Assembly (NCBI RefSeq): GCF_006265095.1
Contig: NZ_VCNK01000021.1
Coordinates: 1-64,000 of the forward strand
Source: Phaeobacter sp. B1627
GTDB lineage: Bacteria; Pseudomonadota; Alphaproteobacteria; Rhodobacterales; Rhodobacteraceae
DNA length: 64,000 nucleotides
Direction of reading: 5' to 3'
Shown: positions 38,065 through 46,949 of the stretch, piece after piece
How the letters are laid out: every line of letters begins with the position of its first letter
Numbering within the stretch: position 1 is the first letter of the stretch
Made by a program: the position numbers and the translations under genes
The notes under the pieces: model-generated
What the model was told of the DNA's origin: nothing
The model's database searches: none
The model's input: only the letters and a program-made list of their open reading frames with translations

Positions 38065-38583
38065 TCAGAAGCCTTCCGCCTGTTCCCCCTGTGCCGCACC
38101 GGTCCACCGGCGGACCTGGCCCTGCACCTGCGCCCAGGCCCCGGGACGCAGCTCCAGCCCCAACACCCGGTCAGGGTTGGTCGGCGGCGGCATCTCGACG
38201 CCCTCGAGCCGGGAAAACCCGAACCGGCGATAGTATGGCGCATCGCCCACCAGGATCACCCGGTCCCAATGGCTATGCTCCGCCCGCCACAGGCTGTCGC
38301 GGATCAATGAGGCCCCGATGCCTTCGCCCTGCCGCGTCGGGTGCACCGCCACCGGGCCAAGCAGAAGCGCGTCGGCCTCGCCCACATGCACCGGCCAGAA
38401 CCGGATCGCCCCGGCCAGAATATGATCGCCATCCCGCGCCACCTGGCTGAGGGCCCGCACCGGCGGCACATCATCGCGCAACCGGTAGGAGGACAAGGCC
38501 GTCCGCCCCGGCGCAAAACACAGGTCGTAGAGGGCTTCGACCTCCCAGGAGTCCTCAGGCATCTCGGGCGCGATGGTGATCAC
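38065..38583 (-). CDS. GNAT family N-acetyltransferase
   Basis: The 172-residue protein has the acetyl-CoA binding motif LLGPVAVHPTRQGEGIGASLIR (residues about 73-94) and the following VILVGDAPYYRRFGFSR, characteristic of the YhbS-type subgroup. The acceptor is unknown. It lies upstream of the EcsC gene on the same strand with a gap of 77 bases. Confidence 0.88.
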   Translation of the reverse strand: MITIAPEMPEDSWEVEALYDLCFAPGRTALSSYRLRDDVPPVRALSQVARDGDHILAGAIRFWPVHVGEADALLLGPVAVHPTRQGEGIGASLIRDSLWRAEHSHWDRVILVGDAPYYRRFGFSRLEGVEMPPPTNPDRVLGLELRPGAWAQVQGQVRRWTGAAQGEQAEGF

Positions 38584-38706
38584 GTGGTACAGGCTCCGTT
38601 TCTTGCGCCGTCATTTGCGCCGCCACGCCACAAGGCAAGGATAACGCGGGGGTGGATTTCGCCCTAGCACGCGCGTAAGTCTGGGGCAAACATTAGGAGT
38701 CATGTG

Positions 38707-39312
38707 ATGTTCTACCGCCCAGAGGATGGCCACGGCCTGCCGCACAACCCGTTCAACGCAGTCGTCACCCCGCGCCCGATCGGCTGGATCTCCACCCGTT
38801 CGCCAGAGGGGGTCAACAACCTCGCGCCCTACTCGTTTTTCAACGCGGTCGCCTATGTGCCGCCGCAGGTGATGTTTGCCTCGACCTCGGCCAAGGCCGA
38901 CCAGGACGGCACCAAGGATTCCATGGCCAATATCCGCGAGACCGGCGTCTTCTGCGTCAATATCGTGGAATACGCCATGCGCGATGCGATGAACAAATCC
39001 TCTGCCGCTCTCGACAAGGACGTGGATGAGTTCGCCCACGCAGGTCTGCAGGCCGTCCCATGCGAGACGATTGACTGCGCCCGCGTCGCAGGCGTTCCGG
39101 CGGCGCTGGAATGCCGGCTGACGCAGATTGTCGACCTGCCGGGCGAGGCCAACAAGGTCGCCTTTGGCGAGGTGGTCGGCGTGCATCTGCGGGACGATTG
39201 CCTGGTCGACGGCATCTTCGACGTGACCCGCTATCAGCCATTGTCGCGCCTCGGCTATCGTGATTATGCCAAGGTCAGCGACCTGTTCTCCCTCTCCCGT
39301 CCCGACGACTGA
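38707..39312 (+). CDS. Flavin reductase-like, FMN-binding split-barrel protein
   Basis: The ATG at 38707 follows AGGAG by seven bases; a GTG lies one codon earlier. The 201-residue protein has the flavin reductase domain: TPRPIGWISTRSPEGVNNLAPYSFFNAV and ETGVFCVNIVEY. Proteins of this type bind FMN as dimers and serve either as flavin reductases or unknown oxidoreductases. The next gene begins 11 bases later, so they are probably co-transcribed. Confidence 0.87.
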   Translation: MFYRPEDGHGLPHNPFNAVVTPRPIGWISTRSPEGVNNLAPYSFFNAVAYVPPQVMFASTSAKADQDGTKDSMANIRETGVFCVNIVEYAMRDAMNKSSAALDKDVDEFAHAGLQAVPCETIDCARVAGVPAALECRLTQIVDLPGEANKVAFGEVVGVHLRDDCLVDGIFDVTRYQPLSRLGYRDYAKVSDLFSLSRPDD

Positions 39313-39322
39313 AGCGGTTCCG

Positions 39323-39964
39323 ATGCCCCTGCCAGACCCTCGCCTGCGCCACCCGATCACCCTGCCGGACGGCACGCCCCACAGGGGAACCGTCCTGCTG
39401 TCGCGCGTGGTCGAAAACCCGAACTTCACCGTCGGTGACTTCACCTATGCAAGCGACTTCGATCCCCCTCGCGACTGGGGCAGCCATCTGGCACCCTATC
39501 TCTTTGCCGGCGCCCGCGAGAGGCTGACGATCGGCCGGTTCTGCCAGATCGCCCATGGTGTGAAATTCATCACCGCCTCGGCCAACCACGCTCAGGACGG
39601 GCTGAGCTGCTATCCTTTCCCGGTGTTCGACCCCACACAGATGGCCGGGTTTCAACCTGACACCCGTGACACGGTCATCGGCCATGACGTCTGGATCGGC
39701 TATGGCGCACTGATCCTGCCCGGCGCGCGGATCGGCGACGGGGCCATCATCGGCGCAGGCGCCGTGGTGCGCGGCACGGTGCCGCCCTATGCGATCATGA
39801 CCGGAAACCCCGCCATGGTGGCCCGGCACCGATTCCCGAAACCGCAGATCGCCCGCCTTCTGGCGCTCAAATGGTGGGATTGGCCGACCGAGCTGATCAT
39901 CCGCGCCGAACCTGCCATCACCTCTGGCGATCTCGATATGCTGGAAGCGCTCGCGCCGGACTGA
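39323..39964 (+). CDS. Left-handed beta-helix (XAT/CatB-type) acetyltransferase
   Basis: The start at 39323 (MPLPDPRLRHPITLPDG) leaves 10 bases after the preceding stop. The 213-residue protein has hexapeptide repeats (IGHDVWIGYGALILPGARIGDGAIIGAGAVVRG) and ends in the typical IMTGNPAMVARHRF and WWDWP pattern of xenobiotic acetyltransferases. SANHAQDGLSCYPF contains the expected catalytic histidine region. Substrates of the group include chloramphenicol and streptogramins, but most chromosomal members have unknown natural targets. Confidence 0.87.
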   Translation: MPLPDPRLRHPITLPDGTPHRGTVLLSRVVENPNFTVGDFTYASDFDPPRDWGSHLAPYLFAGARERLTIGRFCQIAHGVKFITASANHAQDGLSCYPFPVFDPTQMAGFQPDTRDTVIGHDVWIGYGALILPGARIGDGAIIGAGAVVRGTVPPYAIMTGNPAMVARHRFPKPQIARLLALKWWDWPTELIIRAEPAITSGDLDMLEALAPD

Positions 39965-39976
39965 GCGGCCTCTTTT

Positions 39977-40011
39977 CAAGAAAAAAGCCGCGGTCCCGAC
40001 CAGGGACCGCG
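39977..40011 (-). terminator. Terminator of the sulP gene
   Basis: On the minus strand CGCGGTCCC / GGGACCGCG form a 9-pair stem with a 5-base loop, followed by GCTTTTTTCTTG. It ends the leftward SulP transcript and faces the acetyltransferase gene. Confidence 0.88.
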
Positions 40012-40074
40012 ACCGTTTGATAACAGCCGGGACGAGAGGGCGCCCCTCAGGACTGGCCCGTCAGGACCGACCCG

Positions 40075-41709
40075 TCAGTGCCCGCCGAGAATTCCGGTTC
40101 TGACCGAATAGTCCACCGCCAGCCCGTATTCCGGATCATCGTCACTATCCACCACCAGATGGCCCGCCTTCGACAGGAGCTGGTGGCAATCGCGGCTCAG
40201 ATGACGCAGCTGCAGGGTCTTGCCTGCCGCCTGGTATTTCACCGCCACGGTCTCGATCGCCTGCAACGCGGACTGGTCCACCACCCGGGATGCCGCGAAA
40301 TCGACGATGACCACGCTGGGGTCTCCGTCCACATCGAACAGCTCGATGAACCCGTCGGTCGAGCCGAAGAACAGCGGCCCCTGGATCTCATAGACCTTGG
40401 CGCCTTCTTCGCTGATGCTATCGCGGGTGATGGCGTGGATACGGCGGGCGTTGTTCCAGGCATAGGCCAGCGCCGAGACGATCACCCCGACAACAACAGC
40501 CACGGCCAGATCGCTCATCACCGTGACCACGGTCACCAGGACAATGACAAAGGCATCCGTCAGCGGCACTTTAGTCATGATCTTGAAGCTGTTCCACGCG
40601 AATGTGCCGATCACCACCATGAACATCACCCCGACCAGGGCCGCCAGCGGGATCTGCTCGATCAGTGGCGAAGCGGCGACGATGAAGAACAGCAGAAACA
40701 GCGCCGCCGCGATGCCCGCGATCCGGGTCCGGCCCCCGGAATTCACATTGATCATCGACTGGCCGATCATCGCACAACCGCCCATGCCGCCAAAGAAACC
40801 GGTCACCACATTGGAGACCCCCTGCGCAATGCACTCCTGGCTGGCACCGCCGCGCTTGCCGGTGATCTCGCCCACCAGGTTCAGGGTCAGCAGGCTTTCG
40901 ATCAGGCCGATGGCCGCAAGGATCACCGCATAGGGCAGAATGATTTCAAACGTCGCCCAGTTGAGCGGCACCATCGGAATATGAAAAAGCGGCAATCCCC
41001 CCTCGATGGAGGCCAGATCACCGACCCGGGGCACATCCAGTCCGAAGATGATCACAATGGCCGCCGTGATGCCGATGCCCGCCAGCGGTGCCGGTACGAT
41101 CTTGGTCAGGCGCGGCATCACCCAGATGATCGCCATGGTCAATCCAACCAGCCCCAACATGGTCGCAAGCTGCAGCCCCGAAAGCCACTCACCGCCGCCT
41201 GCGCCGTGGCCCGTGCTCTCGACGGTGCCGGGCACTTTGAACTGGGTCAACTGGGCGAGAAAGATCACGATGGCCAACCCGTTCACAAAGCCCAGCATCA
41301 CCGGATGCGGCACCAGACGGATGAACTTGCCCCAGTGCATCGCCCCCGCAATCAGCTGCAGGATCCCCATCAGCACGACGGTGGCAAACAGATATTCCAC
41401 CCCGTGCTGCGCCACCAAGGCCACCATGACGACGGCCAATGCGCCGGTTGCGCCGGAAATCATCCCCGGCCGCCCGCCGATCAGGGCCGTGATCAACCCG
41501 ACCAGAAACGCCGCATAGAGCCCCACCAGCGGATGCACCCCGGCGACAAAGGCAAAGGCCACCGCCTCCGGCACCAGCGCCAGAGCCACAGTCAGACCAG
41601 ACAGCAACTCTGTCCTGACACGGCCAACGGTGAAGCCTTCATCCTGCATGATGGAGAGGTTCGGAGGAGATATATTCTTGGCCAATAGGCCCATTACGCC
41701 GCGTGTCAT
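40075..41709 (-). CDS. SulP family anion transporter with STAS domain
   Basis: The start at 41709 (MTRGVMGLLAKNI) gives 544 residues. The open frame to 41946 covers non-coding sequence. Twelve or more hydrophobic segments carry the SulP signature (VALALVPEAVAFAFVAGVHP, and later GMGGCAMIGQSMINVNSGGRTR). A cytoplasmic STAS domain (about 420-520) contains VVIVDFAASRVVDQSALQAI. Family members move sulfate or bicarbonate. The overall arrangement resembles BicA-type bicarbonate transporters, but the substrate is not certain. A palindrome lies upstream. Confidence 0.9.
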   Translation of the reverse strand: MTRGVMGLLAKNISPPNLSIMQDEGFTVGRVRTELLSGLTVALALVPEAVAFAFVAGVHPLVGLYAAFLVGLITALIGGRPGMISGATGALAVVMVALVAQHGVEYLFATVVLMGILQLIAGAMHWGKFIRLVPHPVMLGFVNGLAIVIFLAQLTQFKVPGTVESTGHGAGGGEWLSGLQLATMLGLVGLTMAIIWVMPRLTKIVPAPLAGIGITAAIVIIFGLDVPRVGDLASIEGGLPLFHIPMVPLNWATFEIILPYAVILAAIGLIESLLTLNLVGEITGKRGGASQECIAQGVSNVVTGFFGGMGGCAMIGQSMINVNSGGRTRIAGIAAALFLLFFIVAASPLIEQIPLAALVGVMFMVVIGTFAWNSFKIMTKVPLTDAFVIVLVTVVTVMSDLAVAVVVGVIVSALAYAWNNARRIHAITRDSISEEGAKVYEIQGPLFFGSTDGFIELFDVDGDPSVVIVDFAASRVVDQSALQAIETVAVKYQAAGKTLQLRHLSRDCHQLLSKAGHLVVDSDDDPEYGLAVDYSVRTGILGGH

Positions 41710-42171
41710 GAAATCAAACCTGTGATCGTCGGAAAGGGGAGGTGTTGAGCGCCTGTTAGCGCCAAAGCGCCTGCGATACAAGGGAAGGCAGATAGAGGCA
41801 ACGCAGACACGAAGCGAGACCGCAGGCCCTGTCGGCCAGCCCCCGCCCCAGCCCCAGCCCCCGGTCAGGGGCAATGGCTTATATGTCAATAGTGCTGACC
41901 CAATGTTTCGCGTGCGAAACAATAGGTCAGAAGTGCTGTCTGCCACGAACCGTTTGTTAACTTTTCACCGCCCCTGTCACCGCCCAGATCGCCGCTCAGA
42001 TCGCCGCCTGGCCACCGCACAGATCCCCCCCAAATCGCCACCCGGATCGACGCCTGGCCGACGCCTGGCCTGAAGGGCCAGCCCACAAATGCCCGCGCCC
42101 TGTGCAGCTGCCGCTTGCCAAACGGCCCTGCCACCGGTCATAGCTCAAGAAACAGCGGCAGGAGAGATCCC
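41710..42171. other. Long divergent intergenic region between sulP and mtnP
   Basis: No gene is supported here. The region contains the two-tier palindrome at 41895-41930, a TTGTTAACTTTT stretch near 41950, and a C-rich part (41955-42075) with short direct repeats: CAGATCGCCG twice and GACGCCTGGCC twice. mtnP has its own ribosome site at the right edge (GGCAGGAGAG). Confidence 0.5.
41895..41930. promoter_or_regulatory. 36-base two-tier palindrome, probable operator
   Basis: Outer arms CTGACC (41895-41900) and GGTCAG (41925-41930) and inner arms TGTTTCGC (41904-41911) and GCGAAACA (41914-41921) are all perfect and symmetric about the same two-base centre, with three unmatched bases between the tiers on each side. 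It is 186 bases upstream of sulP and about 240 from mtnP. Such spacing suits a dimeric or tetrameric repressor. The regulator is unknown. Confidence 0.5.
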
Positions 42172-43050
42172 ATGACACAAGACACATTGATCGCCGTTAT
42201 CGGCGGATCCGGCATCTATGATATCGACGGACTGGACGACGCCAGCTGGACCAGCGTCACCAGCCCCTGGGGGGCTCCGTCCGATCAGATCCTCACCGGG
42301 CGTCTGAACGGGGTGAAGATGGCGTTTCTGCCCCGCCACGGACGCGGCCATGTGCACAGCCCCACCGACGTGCCCTACCGCGCCAATATCGATGCACTGA
42401 AACGCCTCGGGGCGACCGATGTTATCTCGGTCTCCGCCTGCGGGTCATTCCGCGAAGCTATGGCGCCAGGCGATTTTGTGATCGTCGATCAGTTCATTGA
42501 CCGGACATTCGCACGCGACAAGAGCTTCTTTTCATCGGGCTGTGTGGCGCATGTCTCCGTCGCCCATCCCACCTGCCCGCGACTGGGCGATGCATGCGAG
42601 GCGGCGGCCAGAGCGGCAGGCATCAACGTCCATCGCGGCGGCACCTATCTGGCGATGGAAGGGCCGCAGTTCTCCTCTGTGGCGGAGTCGAAGATCTACC
42701 GTGAGGTCTGGGGCTGCGATGTGATCGGCATGACCAATATGCCCGAGGCCAAGCTCGCCCGCGAGGCCGAGCTGTGCTACGCCTCCATTGCCATGGTCAC
42801 CGACTACGACAGCTGGCATCCCGACCATGGGGCCGTCGACATCGCTGAGATCATCGCAACCCTGCACGGCAATTCCGACAAGGCGCGCAGCCTGGTCAAG
42901 GGCCTGCCTGCGCGTCTCGGGGCGGAGCGGACAGCCTGCCCGCATGGCTGCGACCGGGCGCTGGACAATGCGATCATGACCGCCCCCGACAAGCGCGACC
43001 CGGAGCTTCTGGCAAAGCTTGATGCCGTTGCGGGCCGGGTTCTGGGCTGA
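42172..43050 (+). CDS. mtnP: S-methyl-5'-thioadenosine phosphorylase
   Basis: The start at 42172 (MTQDTLIAVIGGSGIYDI) follows GGCAGGAGAG. The 292-residue protein has the phosphate-binding GGSGIYDIDG and FLPRHGRGHVHSPTDVPYR, then LAMEGPQFSSVAESKIYR and IGMTNMPEAKLAREAELCYA, all typical of MTA phosphorylase. It splits methylthioadenosine to adenine and methylthioribose-1-phosphate. The adenine is the substrate of the apt product encoded next. Confidence 0.95.
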   Translation: MTQDTLIAVIGGSGIYDIDGLDDASWTSVTSPWGAPSDQILTGRLNGVKMAFLPRHGRGHVHSPTDVPYRANIDALKRLGATDVISVSACGSFREAMAPGDFVIVDQFIDRTFARDKSFFSSGCVAHVSVAHPTCPRLGDACEAAARAAGINVHRGGTYLAMEGPQFSSVAESKIYREVWGCDVIGMTNMPEAKLAREAELCYASIAMVTDYDSWHPDHGAVDIAEIIATLHGNSDKARSLVKGLPARLGAERTACPHGCDRALDNAIMTAPDKRDPELLAKLDAVAGRVLG

Positions 43051-43276
43051 CGCAGCGCCGTGACGCCTGGCTGCCGCAGAATCTGCCTCGCAGCGATCCG
43101 GCACTGCGCAAATAGACGAAATCGCCGTAAATCCGGCCAATTTGGTAACCTCAAACGGCGTTGCCGCTTGCATGACGGCTGTGCTTGGGTCAAACCGCGA
43201 TGGTCTGAAACGCTTGGGACCGTCAAGTATTCGGACGCGCAGTGATCACGGAAGCCAAGTCAGGGACCGCACCCCC

Positions 43277-43816
43277 ATGAGCAAATCGAAAACCGTCAAG
43301 GATTACATCCGCACCATCGTCGATTTCCCCCACGAAGGGATCATGTTCCGCGATGTCACCACCCTGTTTGCCGATCCACGCGGCTTCCGCATGGCCGTGG
43401 ACCAGATGCTGCATCCCTATGCAGGCGAGCGGATTGACAAGGTCGTGGGTCTCGAGGCCCGCGGCTTTATTCTGGGCGGGGCCATTGCGCATCAGCTCGG
43501 CACCGGGTTTGTGCCGGTCCGCAAGAAGGGCAAACTGCCCGGGGCCACCATCAGCCAGTCGTACAAGCTCGAATACGGAGAGGCGGTGGTCGAGTTGCAC
43601 AAGGACGCAATTCAGCCCGGCGAGAAGATCCTCGTGGTGGATGACCTGCTGGCCACCGGCGGCACCGCCGGTGCGGGTATCACACTGATCGAGAAACTCG
43701 GCGGCGAGATCATCTCCTGTGCCTTCATCATCGACCTGCCGGAACTGGGCGGGCGCAAACATCTCGAAGATATGGGCATGGACGTGCACGTCCTGTGCGA
43801 GTTCGACGGGCTCTGA
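43277..43816 (+). CDS. apt: Adenine phosphoribosyltransferase
   Basis: The start at 43277 ([21 protein letters not shown]) gives 179 residues, the family norm. Further upstream codons are not conserved. The adenine-binding [30 protein letters not shown] and the PRPP-binding loop [14 protein letters not shown] are complete. It converts adenine and PRPP to AMP and completes salvage with MtnP. The 226-base gap leaves open whether the two share a transcript. Confidence 0.95.
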   Translation: MSKSKTVKDYIRTIVDFPHEGIMFRDVTTLFADPRGFRMAVDQMLHPYAGERIDKVVGLEARGFILGGAIAHQLGTGFVPVRKKGKLPGATISQSYKLEYGEAVVELHKDAIQPGEKILVVDDLLATGGTAGAGITLIEKLGGEIISCAFIIDLPELGGRKHLEDMGMDVHVLCEFDGL

Positions 43817-43907
43817 GCTCGCCTGACTGTCGTGGGGCGCGGACCTGTCGTGACGCAGGATCCTATGGCGCGGCTGTTTCGCTCGCACGCAGGATAGCCC
43901 GCAGAGG

Positions 43908-45347
43908 TCAGCTCCCAGAGGTCAGAGCCAGAGCAGGCACGACCGCACCGGGGTTCATGATCCCATGCGGATCGAGCGCCTGTTTGATCGCCTGCATGGC
44001 CGCGACTTTCGCCGGATCGCCGTAGTGCCGCAGATCTTCGACCTTCATCCGGCCGATGCCGTGTTCGGCGCTGATCGAACCGTCATACTCGGCCACCAGA
44101 TCATGGATGATCCGTTTCACCTCGCCCCGCAGCGGATCATAGTCGGTGCGGTTTTTCCCCGGGCCGGGGAAGACGTTGTAATGGAGGTTGCCATCGCCGA
44201 GATGGCCAAAGCAGTTGATCCGCAGGTCTGGGTCCAGCTGCGCAATCGCGGCACGGCCCGCCGGGATGAAGTCGGGAATGCGGGAAATCGGCACCGAGAT
44301 ATCATGGCTGGAGACCGAGCCGATGCGGCGGTTGGCTTCGGGAATATGCTCGCGCAGCGACCAGAGCGCGCCCCGTTGCGCCTCGGATTGGGCAATCACA
44401 CCATCATCGGACAGACCGGCCTCCAGCGCTTCGGCAAAAAGATCCGCCAATGCGTCCTCGGCGTTTTGTCCCCGGCCGAGGCCAAGGTCGATCAGCACGC
44501 ACCATTCGGGGCGGGTCTCAAAGGGCTGGCGCAGCTCGGGCAGGGTTTCGGCCAGAAACTCCAGCCCCTGCCGATGAATGAGCTCGAAGGCGCTGACCCC
44601 TTCGGCCACAGCATCGCGCGCCATGGACAACAGCCGTATCGCGGCGCGGGGATCGGTGACCGTGAACACTGCGGTGCCGGGGCTGGCCGGGACCGGCGAC
44701 AGTTTGAGCGCCGCTGCGGTGATCACGCCGAGCGTCCCCTCGGCCCCCACCAAAAGGTTGCGCAGATCATAGCCGGTGTTGTCCTTGCGCAGGCGCGTCA
44801 GCCCGTTCCAGATCTGGCCCGTCGGCAGCACCGCCTCCAGTCCGAGACACAGGTCACGGGCATTGCCGTAGCGCAGCACGTTCACACCGCCGGCGTTGGT
44901 CGAGAGGTTGCCACCGATCCGGGCAGAGCCCTCGGCGGCGAGCGAGAGCGGAAACAGCCGCCCCGCCTGCTGCGCGGCGCTCTGGACCTCTGCGAGAACC
45001 GCGCCCGCCTCGGCCACGATGACGTTTTCTTCGGCGTAGACGGCGCGGATGGCCCGCATCCGCTCCAGCGACAACAGGATCGGCGCAGGCCCCTCCGGCA
45101 TCACCTGACCGCCCACCAGCCCCGTGCCGCCGCCATAGGGCACCACGCCGACGCGGGCCGAGTGCGCGGCCTGGATCACTGCGGCCACTTCGTCCAGGGA
45201 CCGGGGCAAGGCGACGGCCGCAGCCTGGCCGTGATAGCGTCCGCGCGGCTCCTCGAGATAGCGGGGATCCGGTCTGCGCAGGGTATCCGCAGGCAAGCGA
45301 GCGGACAGCATGTCGAGAAAGGCGAGGTCAGCGGCATTGAGGGTCAT
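43908..45347 (-). CDS. FAD-binding 2-hydroxyacid dehydrogenase (GlcD/D2HGDH type)
   Basis: The start at 45347 (MTLNAADLAFLDML) gives 479 residues. The N-terminal FAD domain has VGVVPYGGGTGLVGG, GSARIGGNLSTNAGGVNVLRYG and NLLVGAEGTLGVIT. The C-terminal oxidase domain has the metal/active-site pattern CFGHLGDGNLHYNV and SAEHGIGRMK, ending in DPHGIMNPG. This group oxidises D-lactate, glycolate or D-2-hydroxyglutarate. The exact substrate is unknown. It converges on apt. Confidence 0.88.
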   Translation of the reverse strand: MTLNAADLAFLDMLSARLPADTLRRPDPRYLEEPRGRYHGQAAAVALPRSLDEVAAVIQAAHSARVGVVPYGGGTGLVGGQVMPEGPAPILLSLERMRAIRAVYAEENVIVAEAGAVLAEVQSAAQQAGRLFPLSLAAEGSARIGGNLSTNAGGVNVLRYGNARDLCLGLEAVLPTGQIWNGLTRLRKDNTGYDLRNLLVGAEGTLGVITAAALKLSPVPASPGTAVFTVTDPRAAIRLLSMARDAVAEGVSAFELIHRQGLEFLAETLPELRQPFETRPEWCVLIDLGLGRGQNAEDALADLFAEALEAGLSDDGVIAQSEAQRGALWSLREHIPEANRRIGSVSSHDISVPISRIPDFIPAGRAAIAQLDPDLRINCFGHLGDGNLHYNVFPGPGKNRTDYDPLRGEVKRIIHDLVAEYDGSISAEHGIGRMKVEDLRHYGDPAKVAAMQAIKQALDPHGIMNPGAVVPALALTSGS

Positions 45348-45426
45348 AGCCCCTGCATCCCCAATCTGCGGGGCGATGGCAAGCCTACAATTCGCCCCTT
45401 TGTCAGTGTCGGCCTCTGTGTCGGCG

Positions 45427-46281
45427 CTATTCACCCGCCCGCAGATAGGCCGGCTCCAGCACATAGACCGTCGGCCGGTCCGGCAGGCTGCGCAAAGAGA
45501 CCACCAGCTCTGATGTGCCCGGGCGTTCGACGGCGAAGGTTTCGCCGATTTGGGACAGAAACCGATCCAGCGTGTAGTCGCCGAACCAATGCATCGGGAT
45601 CACCACCGAGGAGCGCAGTCGGGACAGGACCTGCAGCATGTCCGGCAGTGGCAGGGTTGAGCCGCCGTCCACCGCCGCCATCACCACGTCGAGCCGCCCG
45701 AGGGCTGCGAATTGTTCGGGTGTGGGCACATGATGCAGATGGCCGAGATGACCGATACACAGCCCCGCCACTTCGAATACGAATATGGAATTGCCAAAGG
45801 TCTCCACCCCGCCGCCGGAGCGGATATCGGTGGACACGTTCCGGATCAGCATTTCGTCCAGATCGAGGTGATGCGCGATGCCTTCGCCAAACGCGCCCCA
45901 GCCCTCCAGCACGTGGGGAATGGCGGGATCGGGAAACTCGGTCCAGTGGGTGGCATGGGCGTGGTTCATGGTGACCACATCCGGTATGATCGGCGCCGAT
46001 CCGATGAACCCCGTGAAGTCGGTGACCGCATTCAGCCCCCCTGCGGTCTGGATCAGAAAAGACGCATGGGCGATGTAGTGCAGCCGGACGGAATAGGCAT
46101 CGGGCAGTGGCTCGCGCCAGCTGGCCCTGTGCAGATACTGCAGCCCCGGGGCGGTCTCGGCGACGGCGATGCAATGGCTCGGTCGGCGTTCCTGCGCGAC
46201 AGCGACAGAGGCCCCCATCGAGGCCGCAACTGCAAAGCCCCCCATGACAACCGCGGAAATGAATCGTGAAATAATGCCCAT
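45427..46281 (-). CDS. Exported metallo-beta-lactamase-fold protein
   Basis: The 284-residue protein has a signal peptide (residues 1-29, ending SVAVAQ). The MBL-fold core (residues 65-270) includes YIAHASFLIQT, a metal-binding-like MNHAHATHW, GHLGHLHHVPTPEQ and PMHWFGDYT. The HxHxDH motif reads HAHATH, so it belongs to the UlaG-like or atypical branch. It probably acts in the periplasm. The substrate is unknown. Confidence 0.75.
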   Translation of the reverse strand: MGIISRFISAVVMGGFAVAASMGASVAVAQERRPSHCIAVAETAPGLQYLHRASWREPLPDAYSVRLHYIAHASFLIQTAGGLNAVTDFTGFIGSAPIIPDVVTMNHAHATHWTEFPDPAIPHVLEGWGAFGEGIAHHLDLDEMLIRNVSTDIRSGGGVETFGNSIFVFEVAGLCIGHLGHLHHVPTPEQFAALGRLDVVMAAVDGGSTLPLPDMLQVLSRLRSSVVIPMHWFGDYTLDRFLSQIGETFAVERPGTSELVVSLRSLPDRPTVYVLEPAYLRAGE

Positions 46282-46358
46282 GATCTGAGGATAGACCGCA
46301 TGGGACGAAGGTCACGAAAAATTTCTGGAGTACTGCAGTGCAGCCGCGCAGCGGTGGT

Positions 46359-46949
46359 TCAGGCCTGGCCCGCCAATGTCTTGCCCCGGCGGTCATTGCG
46401 CAGCGACGAATAGAGCACATGCGTGCGCCAGCGGCCGTTGATCTGCAGATAGGACTGGGCGACCCCTTCGTATTTGAACCCGGACCGTTCCAGCAATCCG
46501 CGCGAGGCGGCGTTTTCGGGCAGGCAGGCGGCCTCGATCCGGCTGAGGTCAAGCCGGGTGAAGGCGTGATGCACCACGGCGCCGATGGCCTCGCGCATAT
46601 AGCCCTGCCGGGAAAAGGGCGTCCCCGTCCAGTAGCCGATGGTGCCCGCCATGGCAGGCCCGCGCCGGATGTTGTCCAGCGTGATGGCCCCGATCAGTTG
46701 CTCGTCCGCGCGCCGGATCAGGAACAGCGGCAGGGCCGAGCCCTGGCTGATCGATCGTTTGGCCCAATAGACGCGGTTGGTGAAGGACTTGCGGGTGAGA
46801 TGATCCGGTGACCACGCAGGCTCCCAGGGGACAAGATGCTGCAGGCTCTTTTGGCGCAGGGACGCCCAATGCCGGAAATCCGAATGCACCGGCGGACGCA
46901 GCGTCAGCCGCTCTGTTTCCAGCTTCAGCGTCCGGCGGGACAACAACAT
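46359..46949 (-). CDS. GNAT family N-acetyltransferase (RimJ/RimL type)
   Basis: The 196-residue protein has LETERLTLRPP at the start and the RimJ-like acetyl-CoA segment FSRQGYMREAIGAVVHHAF, then ENAASRGLLERSGFKYEG. Such enzymes acetylate protein N-termini or other amines. Its ATG overlaps the stop of the M16 peptidase by one base (TGATG), so the two are coupled. Confidence 0.9.
   Translation of the reverse strand: MLLSRRTLKLETERLTLRPPVHSDFRHWASLRQKSLQHLVPWEPAWSPDHLTRKSFTNRVYWAKRSISQGSALPLFLIRRADEQLIGAITLDNIRRGPAMAGTIGYWTGTPFSRQGYMREAIGAVVHHAFTRLDLSRIEAACLPENAASRGLLERSGFKYEGVAQSYLQINGRWRTHVLYSSLRNDRRGKTLAGQA

Noticed and set aside
40078-41688. 536-residue ORF antisense to sulP
   Set aside because: Its composition (His, Asp, Gln and Arg rich, no hydrophobic order) is that of a reverse-complement shadow of a membrane protein.
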